Of a stretch of DNA of 64,000 nucleotides, positions 42,464 to 52,583 are shown in pieces. This stretch comes from Terriglobus roseus (lineage in GTDB: Bacteria; Acidobacteriota; Terriglobia; Terriglobales; Acidobacteriaceae), in assembly GCF_900105625.1 (NCBI RefSeq), contig NZ_FNSD01000001.1, positions 4,650,001 through 4,714,000 of the forward strand. Reading direction: 5' to 3'. The translations under genes and the position numbers were made by a program. How positions within the stretch are numbered: the first letter of the stretch is position 1; every line of letters starts with the position of its first letter. Below the pieces are notes generated by a model. The model ran no database searches. It saw nothing but the letters and a program-made list of their open reading frames with translations, and was not told where the DNA came from.

Positions 42464-43818
42464 TGCTGAAGAAAAGCCTTCGTATCGCAATGGCGGCGTT
42501 GAAGAAGAACAAGCTGCGCACTGGCCTTGCACTGCTGGGTATGACCATTGGTGTAGCAGCGGTCCTGACCATGTTCGCGCTCGGCACAGGCGCGCAACAG
42601 AATGTCTCCAGTGAAGTGAAGTCGGCGGGAACCACGCTGCTGTTTGTGCGTGCCGGCAACTTCACCAAGGGTGGAGAAGAAGCAAAGATCGCCACAGGCA
42701 TGGGATCCGCTTCCACACTTACTCCTGACGATGCCGTCGCCATCAGCAACGTGGATGGCGTCGCGCATGTCTCCAGTGTGGTGCGGGCCCGCAGCTGGAT
42801 CTCGCACAATCAGGACAAGCAATTCGCCGAAGTGTATGGGACGGACTTCGATTACCCGAAGATGTTCGACTGGACGTTTGAGAAGGGCAAGTTCTTCAAG
42901 AGCGGGAGCGTGCAGGCTTCCGAAAACGTGGTCGTGATCGGCTCCACGCTGCGGGATCAGCTGTTTCCGGACGAGAATCCTGTCGGCCAGCAGATCGAAA
43001 TTCATGGCACACCCTTCACGGTCAAAGGCTGGTTCAGCTCAAACGACGAAGACCAGGCTGCCATGGCTGTGGTTCCCTACACAGCGCTCCAGAAGCTGAC
43101 GAACACTCACTCCCTCAGCCAGATCACGCTCACCGCAGCCGAGGCGGGACAGGCCTCGCAGATCGCCAAAGACATTGTGCCGCTGCTACGCCAGCGTCAT
43201 CATCTGGACCAAGCAAAAAATACCTCGGCGACTGCAGGCGCTCTAGGTGGCTTTCAGGGCGCAGGCGCAAACAGCGCTACACCGGATGACTTCACCGTCA
43301 AGACACAGGCATCGGAGGCACTTACCAAGGGGCTGAATACATCGGTCGCGGCGTTCATCCTTGCAAACATGCCACAGATGGACCAGGTGAACCTGCAGGA
43401 GATGTCTGGCACATTGAGTCGCGCCGGTCAGACCATGACCGCGCTACTTGCCGCTATTGCAACGATCTCGTTGATTGTTGGCGGCATCGGCATCATGAAC
43501 ATCATGCTGATGAGCGTGACAGAACGCACGCGTGAGATTGGCATCCGCCGTGCCGTTGGTGCACGTTCGCGGGATGTCCTGATGCAGTTCCTGGTAGAGG
43601 CGATGACGCTGGGCCTTGCCGGTGGTGTCTTCGGAATTCTGCTAGGCTTCCTTGCGTCCTTTGTCATTACCACCGTCCTGCGATGGCCTGCAGAAGTTTC
43701 TATTGGAGCCATTGCCCTCTCCCTCGGCGTCTCCGTGGCAACGGGCGTGTTCTTTGGGTTTTACCCGGCGCGCCGTGCTTCCATGTTGAACCCCATCGAC
43801 GCTCTGCGCTTCGAATAA
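42463..43818 (+). CDS. MacB/FtsX-type ABC permease 2
   Basis: 451 residues with the same plan as its neighbours: KKNKLRTGLALLGMTIGVAAVLTMFALG as helix 1, periplasmic domain with SASTLTPDDAVAISNVDGV and DFDYPKMFDWTFEKGKFFKSG, and the FtsX end AAIATISLIVGGIGIMNIMLMSVTERTREIGIRRAVGARSRDVLMQF. It is the shortest of the three because it has no insertion after the first strand. The start overlaps the previous stop by one base. FtsX-fold permeases act as dimers, so three different subunits allow several heterodimers. Confidence 0.92.
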   Translation: MLKKSLRIAMAALKKNKLRTGLALLGMTIGVAAVLTMFALGTGAQQNVSSEVKSAGTTLLFVRAGNFTKGGEEAKIATGMGSASTLTPDDAVAISNVDGVAHVSSVVRARSWISHNQDKQFAEVYGTDFDYPKMFDWTFEKGKFFKSGSVQASENVVVIGSTLRDQLFPDENPVGQQIEIHGTPFTVKGWFSSNDEDQAAMAVVPYTALQKLTNTHSLSQITLTAAEAGQASQIAKDIVPLLRQRHHLDQAKNTSATAGALGGFQGAGANSATPDDFTVKTQASEALTKGLNTSVAAFILANMPQMDQVNLQEMSGTLSRAGQTMTALLAAIATISLIVGGIGIMNIMLMSVTERTREIGIRRAVGARSRDVLMQFLVEAMTLGLAGGVFGILLGFLASFVITTVLRWPAEVSIGAIALSLGVSVATGVFFGFYPARRASMLNPIDALRFE

Positions 43819-43863
43819 CGAACACCGTGGTATGGCACTTACGGTTCTAAGGGAGGACGTTGC

Positions 43864-45357
43864 GTGGCTGCTTCCAAAAGCCTTGTCATCGCGCTTCGGT
43901 CACTAAGACGGAATCGCATGCAGACAGCGCTTACAGTGCTGGGCTTGATGATCGGCGTTGCAACTGTCCTTGTCATGATCGCCGTCGGCAGCGGTGCCCA
44001 ACGGTCCATCACAGGGCAGGTCAGGGCCGCGGGTATGAACGTCATCCTGGTGAGCAGTGGCAACTACAAGATGCCGCAGCAATGGACCAGCCAGGGAGAA
44101 GCGGAGGAGCCAGCCGCCTGGCATCCGCAAATCAGCAAGCACCTTCGCTTCGACGATGCGGTCTACTACGGTCGCCGCCCCCTTTCTCTAAGCCGAATGC
44201 AAAACAGCCCAGCGACAAATCCTTTCCACGACTTTGCCAGAGGTGGCGAGAACGCCGGGGGCCTCGGGGCAGCAACAACACTTACAACGGAAGATGCCGC
44301 CGCGATTCGAGAGCTGCCGGGTGTGCAGGCGAGTTCGGGTGGCATGCATGAGAACGGCAACGTCTCTGCTCCTGGCGAAACGCAGAAGCATGTCCTGACA
44401 CAGATCCGTGGAGAGCAGGTCTGGCTGCCATCGATTCGGCGCGCGTGGATTATGAAGCAGGGCCGCTTCCTGAATGAAGCGGAAGATTCGCAAGCTCAGA
44501 AGGTGGCCGTACTCGGCAGTGTCGTCAGCAACGAACTCTTCGCGGATCGCAATCCCGTGGGCGAGCAGATCGATCTTCCCGGCGGATCGTTTCGCGTCAT
44601 CGGTGTCATCGCCTCCGGTAGCTGGATGGTTCCAAGCTCTGCGGGCGATGGGCAGTTTGACGCGGTCTACATACCGCTTCGCACGGCGCAGCAACTCCTG
44701 GGGCGCAGCAATCTCGACACCGTAACCGTCGCGACCGAATCCACTGGCGATGTCTCGCGACTGGTTAAGACGATCAGCGCGGAGTTACGGCGACGCCATG
44801 GGCTTGCGTCCGCGGCGCCAGACGATTTCACCGTGGCAAGTCAGGCCCGCGCAGCGATCGCACGCGGCGGAATGCGGACGGACATCTCACGCGCGATGAT
44901 GGGCAACGCCAACAACCTCGATAAAGTCACGCTCGCTCAGCTTGGTAAGACGCTCGACCAGGCGAGTCGAACCATGTCTGCTCTATTGGCCGCCACCGCT
45001 GCCGTCAGCCTGATTGTGGGCGGTATCGGCATCATGAACATCATGCTGTTGAGTGTGACGGAACGCACACGGGAGATCGGCATTCGTCGCGCTGTCGGAG
45101 CGCAGGCGGACGAGTTGATGGAGCAGTTCCTCATTGAAGCGGTCTTGCTGAGTGGTGGCGGTGGCCTGTTAGGAATCGCACTCGGCCTTGCGGCTTCCAT
45201 CGCCATTGCGCGCACGGTGCAGTGGTCTGTCCAGCTTTCGTGGGTTGCCATCTGTCTATCCTTCGGCATCTCCGCAGCCATCGGCATTGTCTTCGGTTAC
45301 TATCCCGCCCGGCAGGCTTCGCGGGTAAGTCCCATGACCTCTCTGCGCTACGAGTAA
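43864..45357 (+). CDS. MacB/FtsX-type ABC permease 3, GTG start
   Basis: 497 residues from GTG 43864, which has AGGGAGGA just upstream. Helix 1 is RRNRMQTALTVLGLMIGVATVLVMIAVG, and the FtsX end is ATAAVSLIVGGIGIMNIMLLSVTERTREIGIRRAVGA. Like permease 1, it has a periplasmic insertion before the GAATTLTTEDAAAI motif, here with AAWHPQISKHLRFDDAVYYG and SPATNPFHDFARGG (fewer His). The periplasmic domain keeps the MHENGNV and SIRRAWIMKQGRF blocks found in permease 1 (IHENVHA, EIRRSWVFPQGRF), so 1 and 3 are closest relatives. Confidence 0.92.
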   Translation: MAASKSLVIALRSLRRNRMQTALTVLGLMIGVATVLVMIAVGSGAQRSITGQVRAAGMNVILVSSGNYKMPQQWTSQGEAEEPAAWHPQISKHLRFDDAVYYGRRPLSLSRMQNSPATNPFHDFARGGENAGGLGAATTLTTEDAAAIRELPGVQASSGGMHENGNVSAPGETQKHVLTQIRGEQVWLPSIRRAWIMKQGRFLNEAEDSQAQKVAVLGSVVSNELFADRNPVGEQIDLPGGSFRVIGVIASGSWMVPSSAGDGQFDAVYIPLRTAQQLLGRSNLDTVTVATESTGDVSRLVKTISAELRRRHGLASAAPDDFTVASQARAAIARGGMRTDISRAMMGNANNLDKVTLAQLGKTLDQASRTMSALLAATAAVSLIVGGIGIMNIMLLSVTERTREIGIRRAVGAQADELMEQFLIEAVLLSGGGGLLGIALGLAASIAIARTVQWSVQLSWVAICLSFGISAAIGIVFGYYPARQASRVSPMTSLRYE

Positions 45358-45449
45358 ATGCAGCGAACGCGTCACGAAGGTATTCCTGACGTTGCTTCAA
45401 GTTCCAGCACCAAGGGAAACGAAACTGTTCCGAGAAGGAGTATGCCCAG

Positions 45450-47159
45450 ATGAATCGCACATCGTTGCCACTGTCCTTACTAACCCTCGTCACCTGTCTT
45501 ACAACCATCTCCTGTAAGCATCCGGCTACTCCTCCCGCAACAAAGCAGGCTTCGCTGAGTAATGCGGCCGTTCACATACGGCCTCGTGGTGATGAGACCA
45601 TCGCCCCCGATCTTTCCAAAACGCCGCCCGACCTGAAGAAGGTCTACGATTACATCGACGCACACATCGATGATCACGTTGTCGACTTTCAGAAGTGGAT
45701 TCAGCAGCCCAGCATCTCGAACAGCGGCGAAGGCATCCCGGAATCTGCGGAGATGGTGAAGGGTTTCTTTGACAAACTCGGTTGTCAGACGACGCGTGTC
45801 TACGACGTCGGTATCACCGAGTACGGTACGCCGGGTAACCCGGTCGTCTATGCAAAGTGCGATGAGGGCGCGCCGCGCACGCTCGTTCTGTACTGGATGT
45901 ACGACACCATGCCGGTCACGCAGGCCGATGCTTGGATCGCACCCCCGTTCGAAGGCCGCATCGTTGATGGCAAGACCGCCGGCATCGACCCCATGTACAA
46001 GAAAGTGCTCATTGGCCGAGGTGCGACGAATTCCAAGGGACCGCAGCTCGCACAACTCGAAGCCCTCATGTCCATGCGCGCCACGATGGGGAAGTTGCCG
46101 GTCAATATCATCGTTGTGGCTGAGGGGGATGAAGAGCGGATGGACATCGGTCTCCGCAAGTTCGTCAAGGATCACCCCGAGTTGTTCAAGGGCGCTGACG
46201 CGATGCTGCGTTTTAACTTCCAGGGTGCCGGAGGTACGGCGAATATGTCCGGCGGCAGCGAAGGTTGCGTTTATGTGGAACTGACGACCAGCGGCAAGGC
46301 CTGGGGCAAGGGCCCAACGGTATCCGATATCCATGGTTCATGGAAGCGCTCCGTGGACAGCCCGGCATGGCGTCATATCAAGATGCTCGGGACGCTTGTT
46401 TCCGACGACGGCAACACACCGAAGATCGCTGGCTTCTTCGATAACATGCAGCCTCTCTCTCCGACGGAGACAGCCGGATTGCGACAGGCGAGCCAGAAGC
46501 TTGACCTAAAAAAGGCGGCTGACAATCTCGGCGTCGGTCGCTACATCTCGGATGATCCCTTCACCATGCTGAAGATGTCACGCTACGGAACCAGCTTCAA
46601 CCTGGACGGCATCTGGGGCGGCAATATGTATGCCGGTGGTGCCGGCGCCATCCTGCCTAATAAGATCACCTCAAAACATAACTTTCGCTACATCCCCAAC
46701 ATGAACGGCCTTGATCTTGTGAAGAAGCTGCGAGCTCAGTTGGATAAGAATGGGTACAAGGACGTCGATATGAAACTCATCGGCGATGTGCCCTGGGCCA
46801 AGATGCGCTACGACACGGATATCGCAGCTGCCGTCGCCGCAACCTTCGACGAGTTTGGTATCCAGTACCAGACCCCGACGTCTGAAGAGACGATCCTTGG
46901 TGGCTACTGGCCAGCGTACCTTTTCGCCAGTTCAGAAGTTGGACAGCGTGTCGCACCCGTCACGATGCCGATTGCAGCCGGTGAACTTGGCTCTGGAGGC
47001 CGTGCCCACGCGGCCAATGAGTATTACATCCTGGAAGGTGCAGGGAAGACCTATGGGCTGGCCGGTGCGGAGAAGTCGACCGCCTCGATCATCTATAACT
47101 TCGGGCACGGTGTGAGACCAAAGACGATGCCCACACCTCCGGCGGCGCCCACAAAGTAA
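45450..47159 (+). CDS. M20-family peptidase homologue 2 (lipoprotein-like, altered metal site)
   Basis: 569 residues, a close paralogue of the protein at 38382-40100 (long identical stretches such as IQQPSISNSGEGIPESAEMV). The signal ends in LTTISC (Cys22). The metal site again lacks the canonical His: YWMYDTMP has Met150, and GRGATNSKG has Asn194 for Asp. AEGDEERMDIG and the final RAHAANEYY are kept. It retains the segment FNFQGAGGTANMSGGSEG missing from homologue 1. It follows permease 3 by 92 bp and ends with a terminator-like hairpin, closing the cassette. Peptide hydrolysis is uncertain; metal-independent binding or use of another metal are alternatives. Confidence 0.86.
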   Translation: MNRTSLPLSLLTLVTCLTTISCKHPATPPATKQASLSNAAVHIRPRGDETIAPDLSKTPPDLKKVYDYIDAHIDDHVVDFQKWIQQPSISNSGEGIPESAEMVKGFFDKLGCQTTRVYDVGITEYGTPGNPVVYAKCDEGAPRTLVLYWMYDTMPVTQADAWIAPPFEGRIVDGKTAGIDPMYKKVLIGRGATNSKGPQLAQLEALMSMRATMGKLPVNIIVVAEGDEERMDIGLRKFVKDHPELFKGADAMLRFNFQGAGGTANMSGGSEGCVYVELTTSGKAWGKGPTVSDIHGSWKRSVDSPAWRHIKMLGTLVSDDGNTPKIAGFFDNMQPLSPTETAGLRQASQKLDLKKAADNLGVGRYISDDPFTMLKMSRYGTSFNLDGIWGGNMYAGGAGAILPNKITSKHNFRYIPNMNGLDLVKKLRAQLDKNGYKDVDMKLIGDVPWAKMRYDTDIAAAVAATFDEFGIQYQTPTSEETILGGYWPAYLFASSEVGQRVAPVTMPIAAGELGSGGRAHAANEYYILEGAGKTYGLAGAEKSTASIIYNFGHGVRPKTMPTPPAAPTK

Positions 47160-47188
47160 GCTCCCAATACACGATCGCAAGCGTAAAG

Positions 47189-47214
47189 GGTCGGAGCGAT
47201 ACGCTCCGGCCTTT
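47189..47214 (+). terminator. Rho-independent terminator after M20 homologue 2
   Basis: Stem ggtcggagcg/cgctccggcc with an ATA loop, one T-G pair, followed by ctttt, 30 bp after the stop. This is a good intrinsic terminator for the M20-ABC operon. Confidence 0.75.
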
Positions 47215-47313
47215 TCGTTCGCTCTGATCATCTGTGAGTTCAGATAGGACATGAGGCGAGGCGTGAAGGAGGCGCACTGGATGTCCCACGAGTGAGTCAG
47301 GACGCACCCAGGT

Positions 47314-47355
47314 AACGACGAAGGACCGGAGCATAAGCCCCGGCCCTTCGTCGTT
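47314..47355. terminator. Hairpin between convergent genes
   Basis: Arms aacgacgaagg-ccgg and ccgg-ccttcgtcgtt around a short loop, 16 bp beyond the TonB-receptor stop on its downstream side. It has a long stem but no T-run on either strand. A terminator or repeat-like element is likely. Confidence 0.55.
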
Positions 47356-47370
47356 GCGATTGACTTAGTA

Positions 47371-50300
47371 CTAGTAAAGGATGCGCAATGAGAACTGCAG
47401 ATCGCGCGGATTGTTTGCCTGAGTGATCGTTCCGAAGGAACTCGTGCTTGTCGTAGTCGGGACATATTGCACACCTGTTCCAAGAGGATTGAGGAAGTTG
47501 GGGTGATTCAATAGGTTGAATGACTCAACGCGGAACTGGCCGTTAACCCGTTCAACAATCGGGAAGGTGCGTGATAGCGTCAGGTCCAGATCCGTATACT
47601 TCGGCCCCGTGACCTGGTTGCGACCGGCAGTTCCGAACTGTCCAACTTGGGTTACAACCCCGTTGACCACTACGAAGGCAGCTGGGTTGGAATACGCCGC
47701 AGTGTTAAACCACTGTGCTACCGTGTGCGTTTTCGTTCCGTTCGCGGTGTTCACTGCGGCATTTGGATTCGCTACAAGATTCGGGCGATCGGCGTTACCA
47801 AAGTATCCGCTGTTGTTGCTTGATGAGTTCGTAATCGTGAAGGGGCGACCGGTCTGGAAGGTGAAGATACCAGAGAGCTGGAAGCCACCAAAGAGTGCTG
47901 AGGAAAGGCCATGGTTGAGGTACGCCTTGCCTTTGCCGAAGGGCAGCTCTGCCACCGGGCTGAAGACGATGCGATGACGAACATCGAAGTCCGACAGACC
48001 GCGCTCTGCCCTCAGGTTGTAGGGGTTCTGCGCCGTGCCGGAAGAGTTGGAGCCAGAACCGATACCACCGCCACCGTCGATGGACTTAGCAAAGGTGTAG
48101 GCGAGCAGGAAGGTGACGCCATTGCGATTGGTCTGCTTCAGGCTGTTCTGCCAGGAGTGAAACTCAGAGTTCGCTCGTGTTCCTTGGCTGCTTACAGTAG
48201 AGAAGTTGGGGAAGGGACGATCCGACTGCCGCGGCACGCGGCTATTGACGGTGTAAGTCGAAGGATTGATCACATTCGCCGAAATGGATAGTGGCAGCCT
48301 GGTGCCCTTCGAACCGAAGTAGGTCGTTTCGAAGACCATGCTGCTCGTGATCTGCTGCTCCACGCCCAGGCTCCATTCCGTGATGTACGGCGTGCGATAG
48401 CCGCGGTCGATGCTCAACGGTGAAAGCGATGCAGAGCAGCCAGTCTGGGCGCCCGTTGTGCACGAAGGGAGAGGTGTGCTGTTTGGAACCGAGAACGGTG
48501 AGTCCAGGGAGATCGTGTTGACAGTCCGAGTTGCTGCCACACTCTGCGTCGAGGTGAAAGTACTCACATTACGGAATGGCGATTGTGTTCCGGTAGTGAG
48601 GAACTGATTGTAAAGCAGCGGTGTGTTGTAGAAGACACCGGTCGCACCCTTCACGACAGTCTTTGCCTGATCGTAGGGCTGCCAAGAGAAACCGAACCGG
48701 GGTGCGAAGTTGTTGTAGTCCGGATCGTAGATGCTCGTAGGATTGCTGCCGCCGGCGGCAAGGAACTGTTGCTGAGACAGGCTGAAGTTTGATGTCGTGT
48801 TATGTGGGGAGTAGACGGGCTTGTCGTACTCATAACGGAGACCGAAATTCAAGGTCAGATTTGGCTTGATCTTCCAGTCATCCTGAACGAAGTAGTCCTG
48901 GCCCTGAAAGTTCAGGTATACCGTTCCGGCTGTGGCTCCGATGGTGGATGTGTAAGTCAGTCCCAGCAGGAAATCGGCTACTGAATCGCCCGTATAACCT
49001 ACGTGATTCCCGGTGCCGGCGAGTGTGGCGATCGAAGCATCGTTGACGACGAACGCTCCGCGACCAGAACTGGTGATCACGTTGGTCGATTTTGCCAGAA
49101 GCAGATCCGCACCCAGTTTGAAGGTGTGGGCTCCGTGGGTCCAGGTGAATGTGTCGGCCACTTGGTAGTGGTTATCCCAGCGATTCTGCGGCAGATTCGT
49201 AGCGCCGCCGATCGTTGCGTAGCCACTGATTGCTGTGTTCGGCAGTCCAAGGTTATTTGCGTAATTGGCCTGGTTGAAGTAGGGACCGCCGGGCAGACCC
49301 GTGTAAGCGGCACCGATGGCGGTGTTATCTTCCTGTACGCGCGGCTGCTGCAAGCGCTGGAAGCCAAGGCGAAGGTCATTCACCATGCTGGCCGTCAGCA
49401 CGCGGTCATAGGTCGCGTTGACCAACGTTGAAATCTGATTGGTATAGCAGCCAAACTTCGGTACGACGTACGAAGAGCAAAGTGAATTCGATGGCTCAAA
49501 CGCGGGATCTTTGAAGAGATTGAAGCTCCCGTTGATCGAGTCCTTTTCGCTGAAGCGGTGATCCACCCGGGATGTGAACTCGTTCATGTTTTCTGTACGA
49601 GTTTCCTGAAAGTTGTAATTATTCGAAGTTCCCGCTGCATTCGGAGCCGGGAAACCCAGGCGGGCAATCGTCTGACCTGCAATAGCGCCGGTGGAACCGT
49701 AATGATATTTCGAGGTGCCAGCCATAGCTGTGGCCAGGTTGTAGCTGTTGGTTGTACCAGCAAGGGGCGTCATGGGCAAACCCGTGGAAGGATCGTAGAG
49801 AGTCTTCCCCGTGAACAAGCCATTCAGCATAGCGGTTGTCGGTACAGTCGCAAGTGCCGTTACAGCCTGACGGATACGCTGCCCTTCATAACCAAAGAAG
49901 AAGAACGTCTTGTCCTTCCAGATGGGCCCGCCGATCGTCGCGCCGAAGGTGTTCTGCTTGAACGAAGGAGTCTTTGCGCCCGATGCGGTGAAGTATGGCT
50001 TCGCGTCGGTGTACTCATTGCGGATGAACTCGTAAGCCGAACCATGGAATGCATTCGATCCGCTCTTGGTGATAATGACGACCTGGCCGCCGGACATGCG
50101 GCCGTATTCTGCGGGATACACACCGGTCAGAAGGCGGAACTCCTGGATGACTTCAACGGAGGGCCGGAACGACGGCTGTGCCACGCCCATATCGTTGTCG
50201 TAAATGCCATTAACCGTGAACTGGTTGCTGATCTCTGATGCGCCGGCGATGTTGATACCACCGCGGAAACCAAGCGTCGAATTCTGTGCGGGCTGATACG

Positions 50301-50805
50301 CGGCAGGCGACAGCAGGGCAAGCGAATAGAACTGGCGGTTTGCCAACGGCAGTTCAACGACCTGCTTGTTGTCGATGACCGTGGCGTTGGACGAGGTATC
50401 CGTCTGCAGGAGAGTATCTGCGGCGGTCACGCTTACGCTCTCAGCCGTGCTGCCTGCGTCCACGTGCAGGTCCAGACGCTCTACGTCGCCGACATTCAGG
50501 GTGATGTTGTTGAACGTCTTCGTCGAGAAGCCTGTGGCCTCCACAACAACGACGTATACGCCGGGCTGCAGGTTCGCAAGATTGTAGCGACCCTGATCAT
50601 CCACACTGAGTGTCCGGGTAAAGCCGATAGCCTTATTCGTCACGGTCACCTTTGCAGAAGACACCACTGCATCTGTGGAGTCCAGAACGGTGCCGGCCAG
50701 CGTCGCTGTTACAGTCTGGGCGTGGAGAAGCATCGGACCAGCCGTGAGGCTAACAAGAGCCGCACCCTGAAGTAGAGAGACATGACGATTGAATCGAGAG
50801 AACAA
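47371..50805 (-). CDS. TonB-dependent receptor with CarboxypepD_reg domain (Oar-like)
   Basis: 1144 residues from TTG 50805, which has GGAGG upstream; the frame reaches 50853 but without a ribosome binding site. The signal peptide ends near LLHAQ (about 33). A carboxypeptidase-regulatory domain follows (TATLAGTVLDSTDAVVSSAKVTV to VVVVEATGFSTKTF, about 35-110). A plug-like domain (LPLANRQFYSLALLSPAA, TVNGIYDNDMG, AEYGRMSGGQVVIITKSG, about 150-255) leads to a long beta-barrel that ends in LQFSLRILY. Barrel parts such as FNFGLRYEYDKPVYSP and YNNFAPRFGFSW are typical of the large acidobacterial Oar-like receptors. It imports or displays an unknown ligand. It converges on the M20-ABC cassette. Confidence 0.92.
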   Translation of the reverse strand: MFSRFNRHVSLLQGAALVSLTAGPMLLHAQTVTATLAGTVLDSTDAVVSSAKVTVTNKAIGFTRTLSVDDQGRYNLANLQPGVYVVVVEATGFSTKTFNNITLNVGDVERLDLHVDAGSTAESVSVTAADTLLQTDTSSNATVIDNKQVVELPLANRQFYSLALLSPAAYQPAQNSTLGFRGGINIAGASEISNQFTVNGIYDNDMGVAQPSFRPSVEVIQEFRLLTGVYPAEYGRMSGGQVVIITKSGSNAFHGSAYEFIRNEYTDAKPYFTASGAKTPSFKQNTFGATIGGPIWKDKTFFFFGYEGQRIRQAVTALATVPTTAMLNGLFTGKTLYDPSTGLPMTPLAGTTNSYNLATAMAGTSKYHYGSTGAIAGQTIARLGFPAPNAAGTSNNYNFQETRTENMNEFTSRVDHRFSEKDSINGSFNLFKDPAFEPSNSLCSSYVVPKFGCYTNQISTLVNATYDRVLTASMVNDLRLGFQRLQQPRVQEDNTAIGAAYTGLPGGPYFNQANYANNLGLPNTAISGYATIGGATNLPQNRWDNHYQVADTFTWTHGAHTFKLGADLLLAKSTNVITSSGRGAFVVNDASIATLAGTGNHVGYTGDSVADFLLGLTYTSTIGATAGTVYLNFQGQDYFVQDDWKIKPNLTLNFGLRYEYDKPVYSPHNTTSNFSLSQQQFLAAGGSNPTSIYDPDYNNFAPRFGFSWQPYDQAKTVVKGATGVFYNTPLLYNQFLTTGTQSPFRNVSTFTSTQSVAATRTVNTISLDSPFSVPNSTPLPSCTTGAQTGCSASLSPLSIDRGYRTPYITEWSLGVEQQITSSMVFETTYFGSKGTRLPLSISANVINPSTYTVNSRVPRQSDRPFPNFSTVSSQGTRANSEFHSWQNSLKQTNRNGVTFLLAYTFAKSIDGGGGIGSGSNSSGTAQNPYNLRAERGLSDFDVRHRIVFSPVAELPFGKGKAYLNHGLSSALFGGFQLSGIFTFQTGRPFTITNSSSNNSGYFGNADRPNLVANPNAAVNTANGTKTHTVAQWFNTAAYSNPAAFVVVNGVVTQVGQFGTAGRNQVTGPKYTDLDLTLSRTFPIVERVNGQFRVESFNLLNHPNFLNPLGTGVQYVPTTTSTSSFGTITQANNPRDLQFSLRILY

Positions 50806-51091
50806 TCCGACCTCCTTGGACCTGACCCGTACCCCAGCAGCGCCACACGTCACAGGACGGCGGCGTCACGTTTGGCCACGCGACGTTCAATTAGTTGGCG
50901 ATAGACATGAAGCGCTCAGTGCTTCAATGCAAAGAGAAGAAGTAATTGGGTGAAGTAAGCAAGTTTTAACAGTGGGTCGTACAGAGGTAAAGCGAAGTGT
51001 GGCATCTTCTATCGCGCCCATAGAGAAGACGGTGGGTAGCTCTGCGAATGCTGCGTTTGAAGTGAAGGCGCCGAACAGGTATAGCTGATCT

Positions 51092-52474
51092 ATGGAAGAC
51101 ATCTCCAATCCGCGCAGGTGGGTGAGTCGCTCTGTTGCCGTCGTTTTGACTTGTTTCGCGCTCGCGCTGGCTGGCTGCACATCTTCTCGAAGTGCAGACG
51201 GCAAAGCCGATCCATGGGAGACGATTGCAGGAAGATATGTTCGTCTTGTGGTCGCACTCGGAGAACGGGATCCGGATTCGCTTGACTTCGCCGTTGTCTC
51301 ACAGGGGTTGCGTGTAGAGGTTCACGCGGCCTATCCAAACCTGGGCCAGATCGGTAGGGAAGCGAAGGCATTGCGAGCGCAGGTGCACGAGCTTCGCATC
51401 GCAGACAGAACGCCTGTAGATAAAGGGTTAGTCGAGAGAGGCGCCTTACTCGAGGCTCAACTCGTCGCGATCGAGAGGCGTGTCGAGATGCTGCAAGGAC
51501 AACGGTTTCCTTTCGATGACGAAGCGCGTTTTCTTTTTGCCACGACACGGCTGACCGACAGGAGCGTTGCGGAACGGAGCAGAGCAAGGAGCAGCATCGA
51601 ATCGCTGCTGCCACCGGAGAGGAGAGCGACTCATCAGTCATCATCGGAACGTTATGCGGCCTATGACTCAGGCTTCGCCGTCCCTGCGGAGCGTCTCCAG
51701 CCGGTGATGGTCGCTGCACTGGCGGCATGCAGGGAACGCACGGCGGCGCATGTATCTCTTCCTGCGAATGAGTCGATCGAACTGGCATTCGTCCGAAACC
51801 GACCTTGGAGCGCCTTCAGCCGCTACCTGGGATCGGCGCACAGTCTTATCCAGGTCAACCTCGACTTTCCCTTAACAGTGGATGAGGCGCTCGAATTGGC
51901 GTGTCACGAGGGATACCCCGGACACCATGTCTTCAACACCCTTCACGAAGCGGCTTTCGTGCAGCAGAAGCGCTGGATGGAAGCGAGCGTTCAACCCACG
52001 TTCAGTCCAGAATCGTTCCTCTCTGAGGCTGCCGCAGCTTACGCACCCCGCATGGTTCTTTCCGACGCTGAACGTGCCTATGTGGAGCGAGTGATTCTTT
52101 TCCCGTTGGCGGGACTGCCTGCGAGCAAAGCGGATCTCTACGTGAAGATCAGTACTCTCGTACGTTCCTTGAAGTCTGCGGAACCTTCGATTGCGCAGCG
52201 ATATGTTGATGGCGATCTGGAATTTGTGAGAGCCGGAAGCGCCCTCGGGGCAGAGGCTTTCATGGCCCACCCCGATGCGACTCTTCTATACCTGAATGAA
52301 TACCGCTCGTACATGCTGGCCTATACGGATGGGGAGGAGCGGGTCTCTCGGTGGGTTGACGGGGGCGCGGAATCCGGCGGCGCAGCCAGAACTCGAAGTC
52401 TGGAAGACCGCTGGAGTCGCTATCGGGAGTTGGCGATCACACCCGGCGCCCAACATTTCTTGAGCGCCGAATAG
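51092..52474 (+). CDS. DUF885-type peptidase-like lipoprotein
   Basis: 460 residues with a lipoprotein signal, LALAGC (Cys29). The conserved HEGYPGHHV (His272 to His279) is the HExxPGH zinc-binding pattern of DUF885 proteins, and Glu residues further on (SEAAAAYAPR) complete the usual pattern. Flanking sequence is helical (DEALELACHEGYPGHHVFNTLHE). Probably a periplasmic zinc metallopeptidase anchored in the membrane. ATG 51092 lacks a strong ribosome binding site; the signal would still be intact from slightly later starts. It lies 82 bp from the LysR gene on the same strand. Confidence 0.82.
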   Translation: MEDISNPRRWVSRSVAVVLTCFALALAGCTSSRSADGKADPWETIAGRYVRLVVALGERDPDSLDFAVVSQGLRVEVHAAYPNLGQIGREAKALRAQVHELRIADRTPVDKGLVERGALLEAQLVAIERRVEMLQGQRFPFDDEARFLFATTRLTDRSVAERSRARSSIESLLPPERRATHQSSSERYAAYDSGFAVPAERLQPVMVAALAACRERTAAHVSLPANESIELAFVRNRPWSAFSRYLGSAHSLIQVNLDFPLTVDEALELACHEGYPGHHVFNTLHEAAFVQQKRWMEASVQPTFSPESFLSEAAAAYAPRMVLSDAERAYVERVILFPLAGLPASKADLYVKISTLVRSLKSAEPSIAQRYVDGDLEFVRAGSALGAEAFMAHPDATLLYLNEYRSYMLAYTDGEERVSRWVDGGAESGGAARTRSLEDRWSRYRELAITPGAQHFLSAE

Positions 52475-52583
52475 ACCTTTCTCAGCGGTCTCGCCTATGC
52501 TTGACTCATCGGAACATTCATAAAGTTAGTTAAGCAAACGACCCCGGACCGCGGTTGTGTTCGGCAATGCCAGTAGGAGAATC

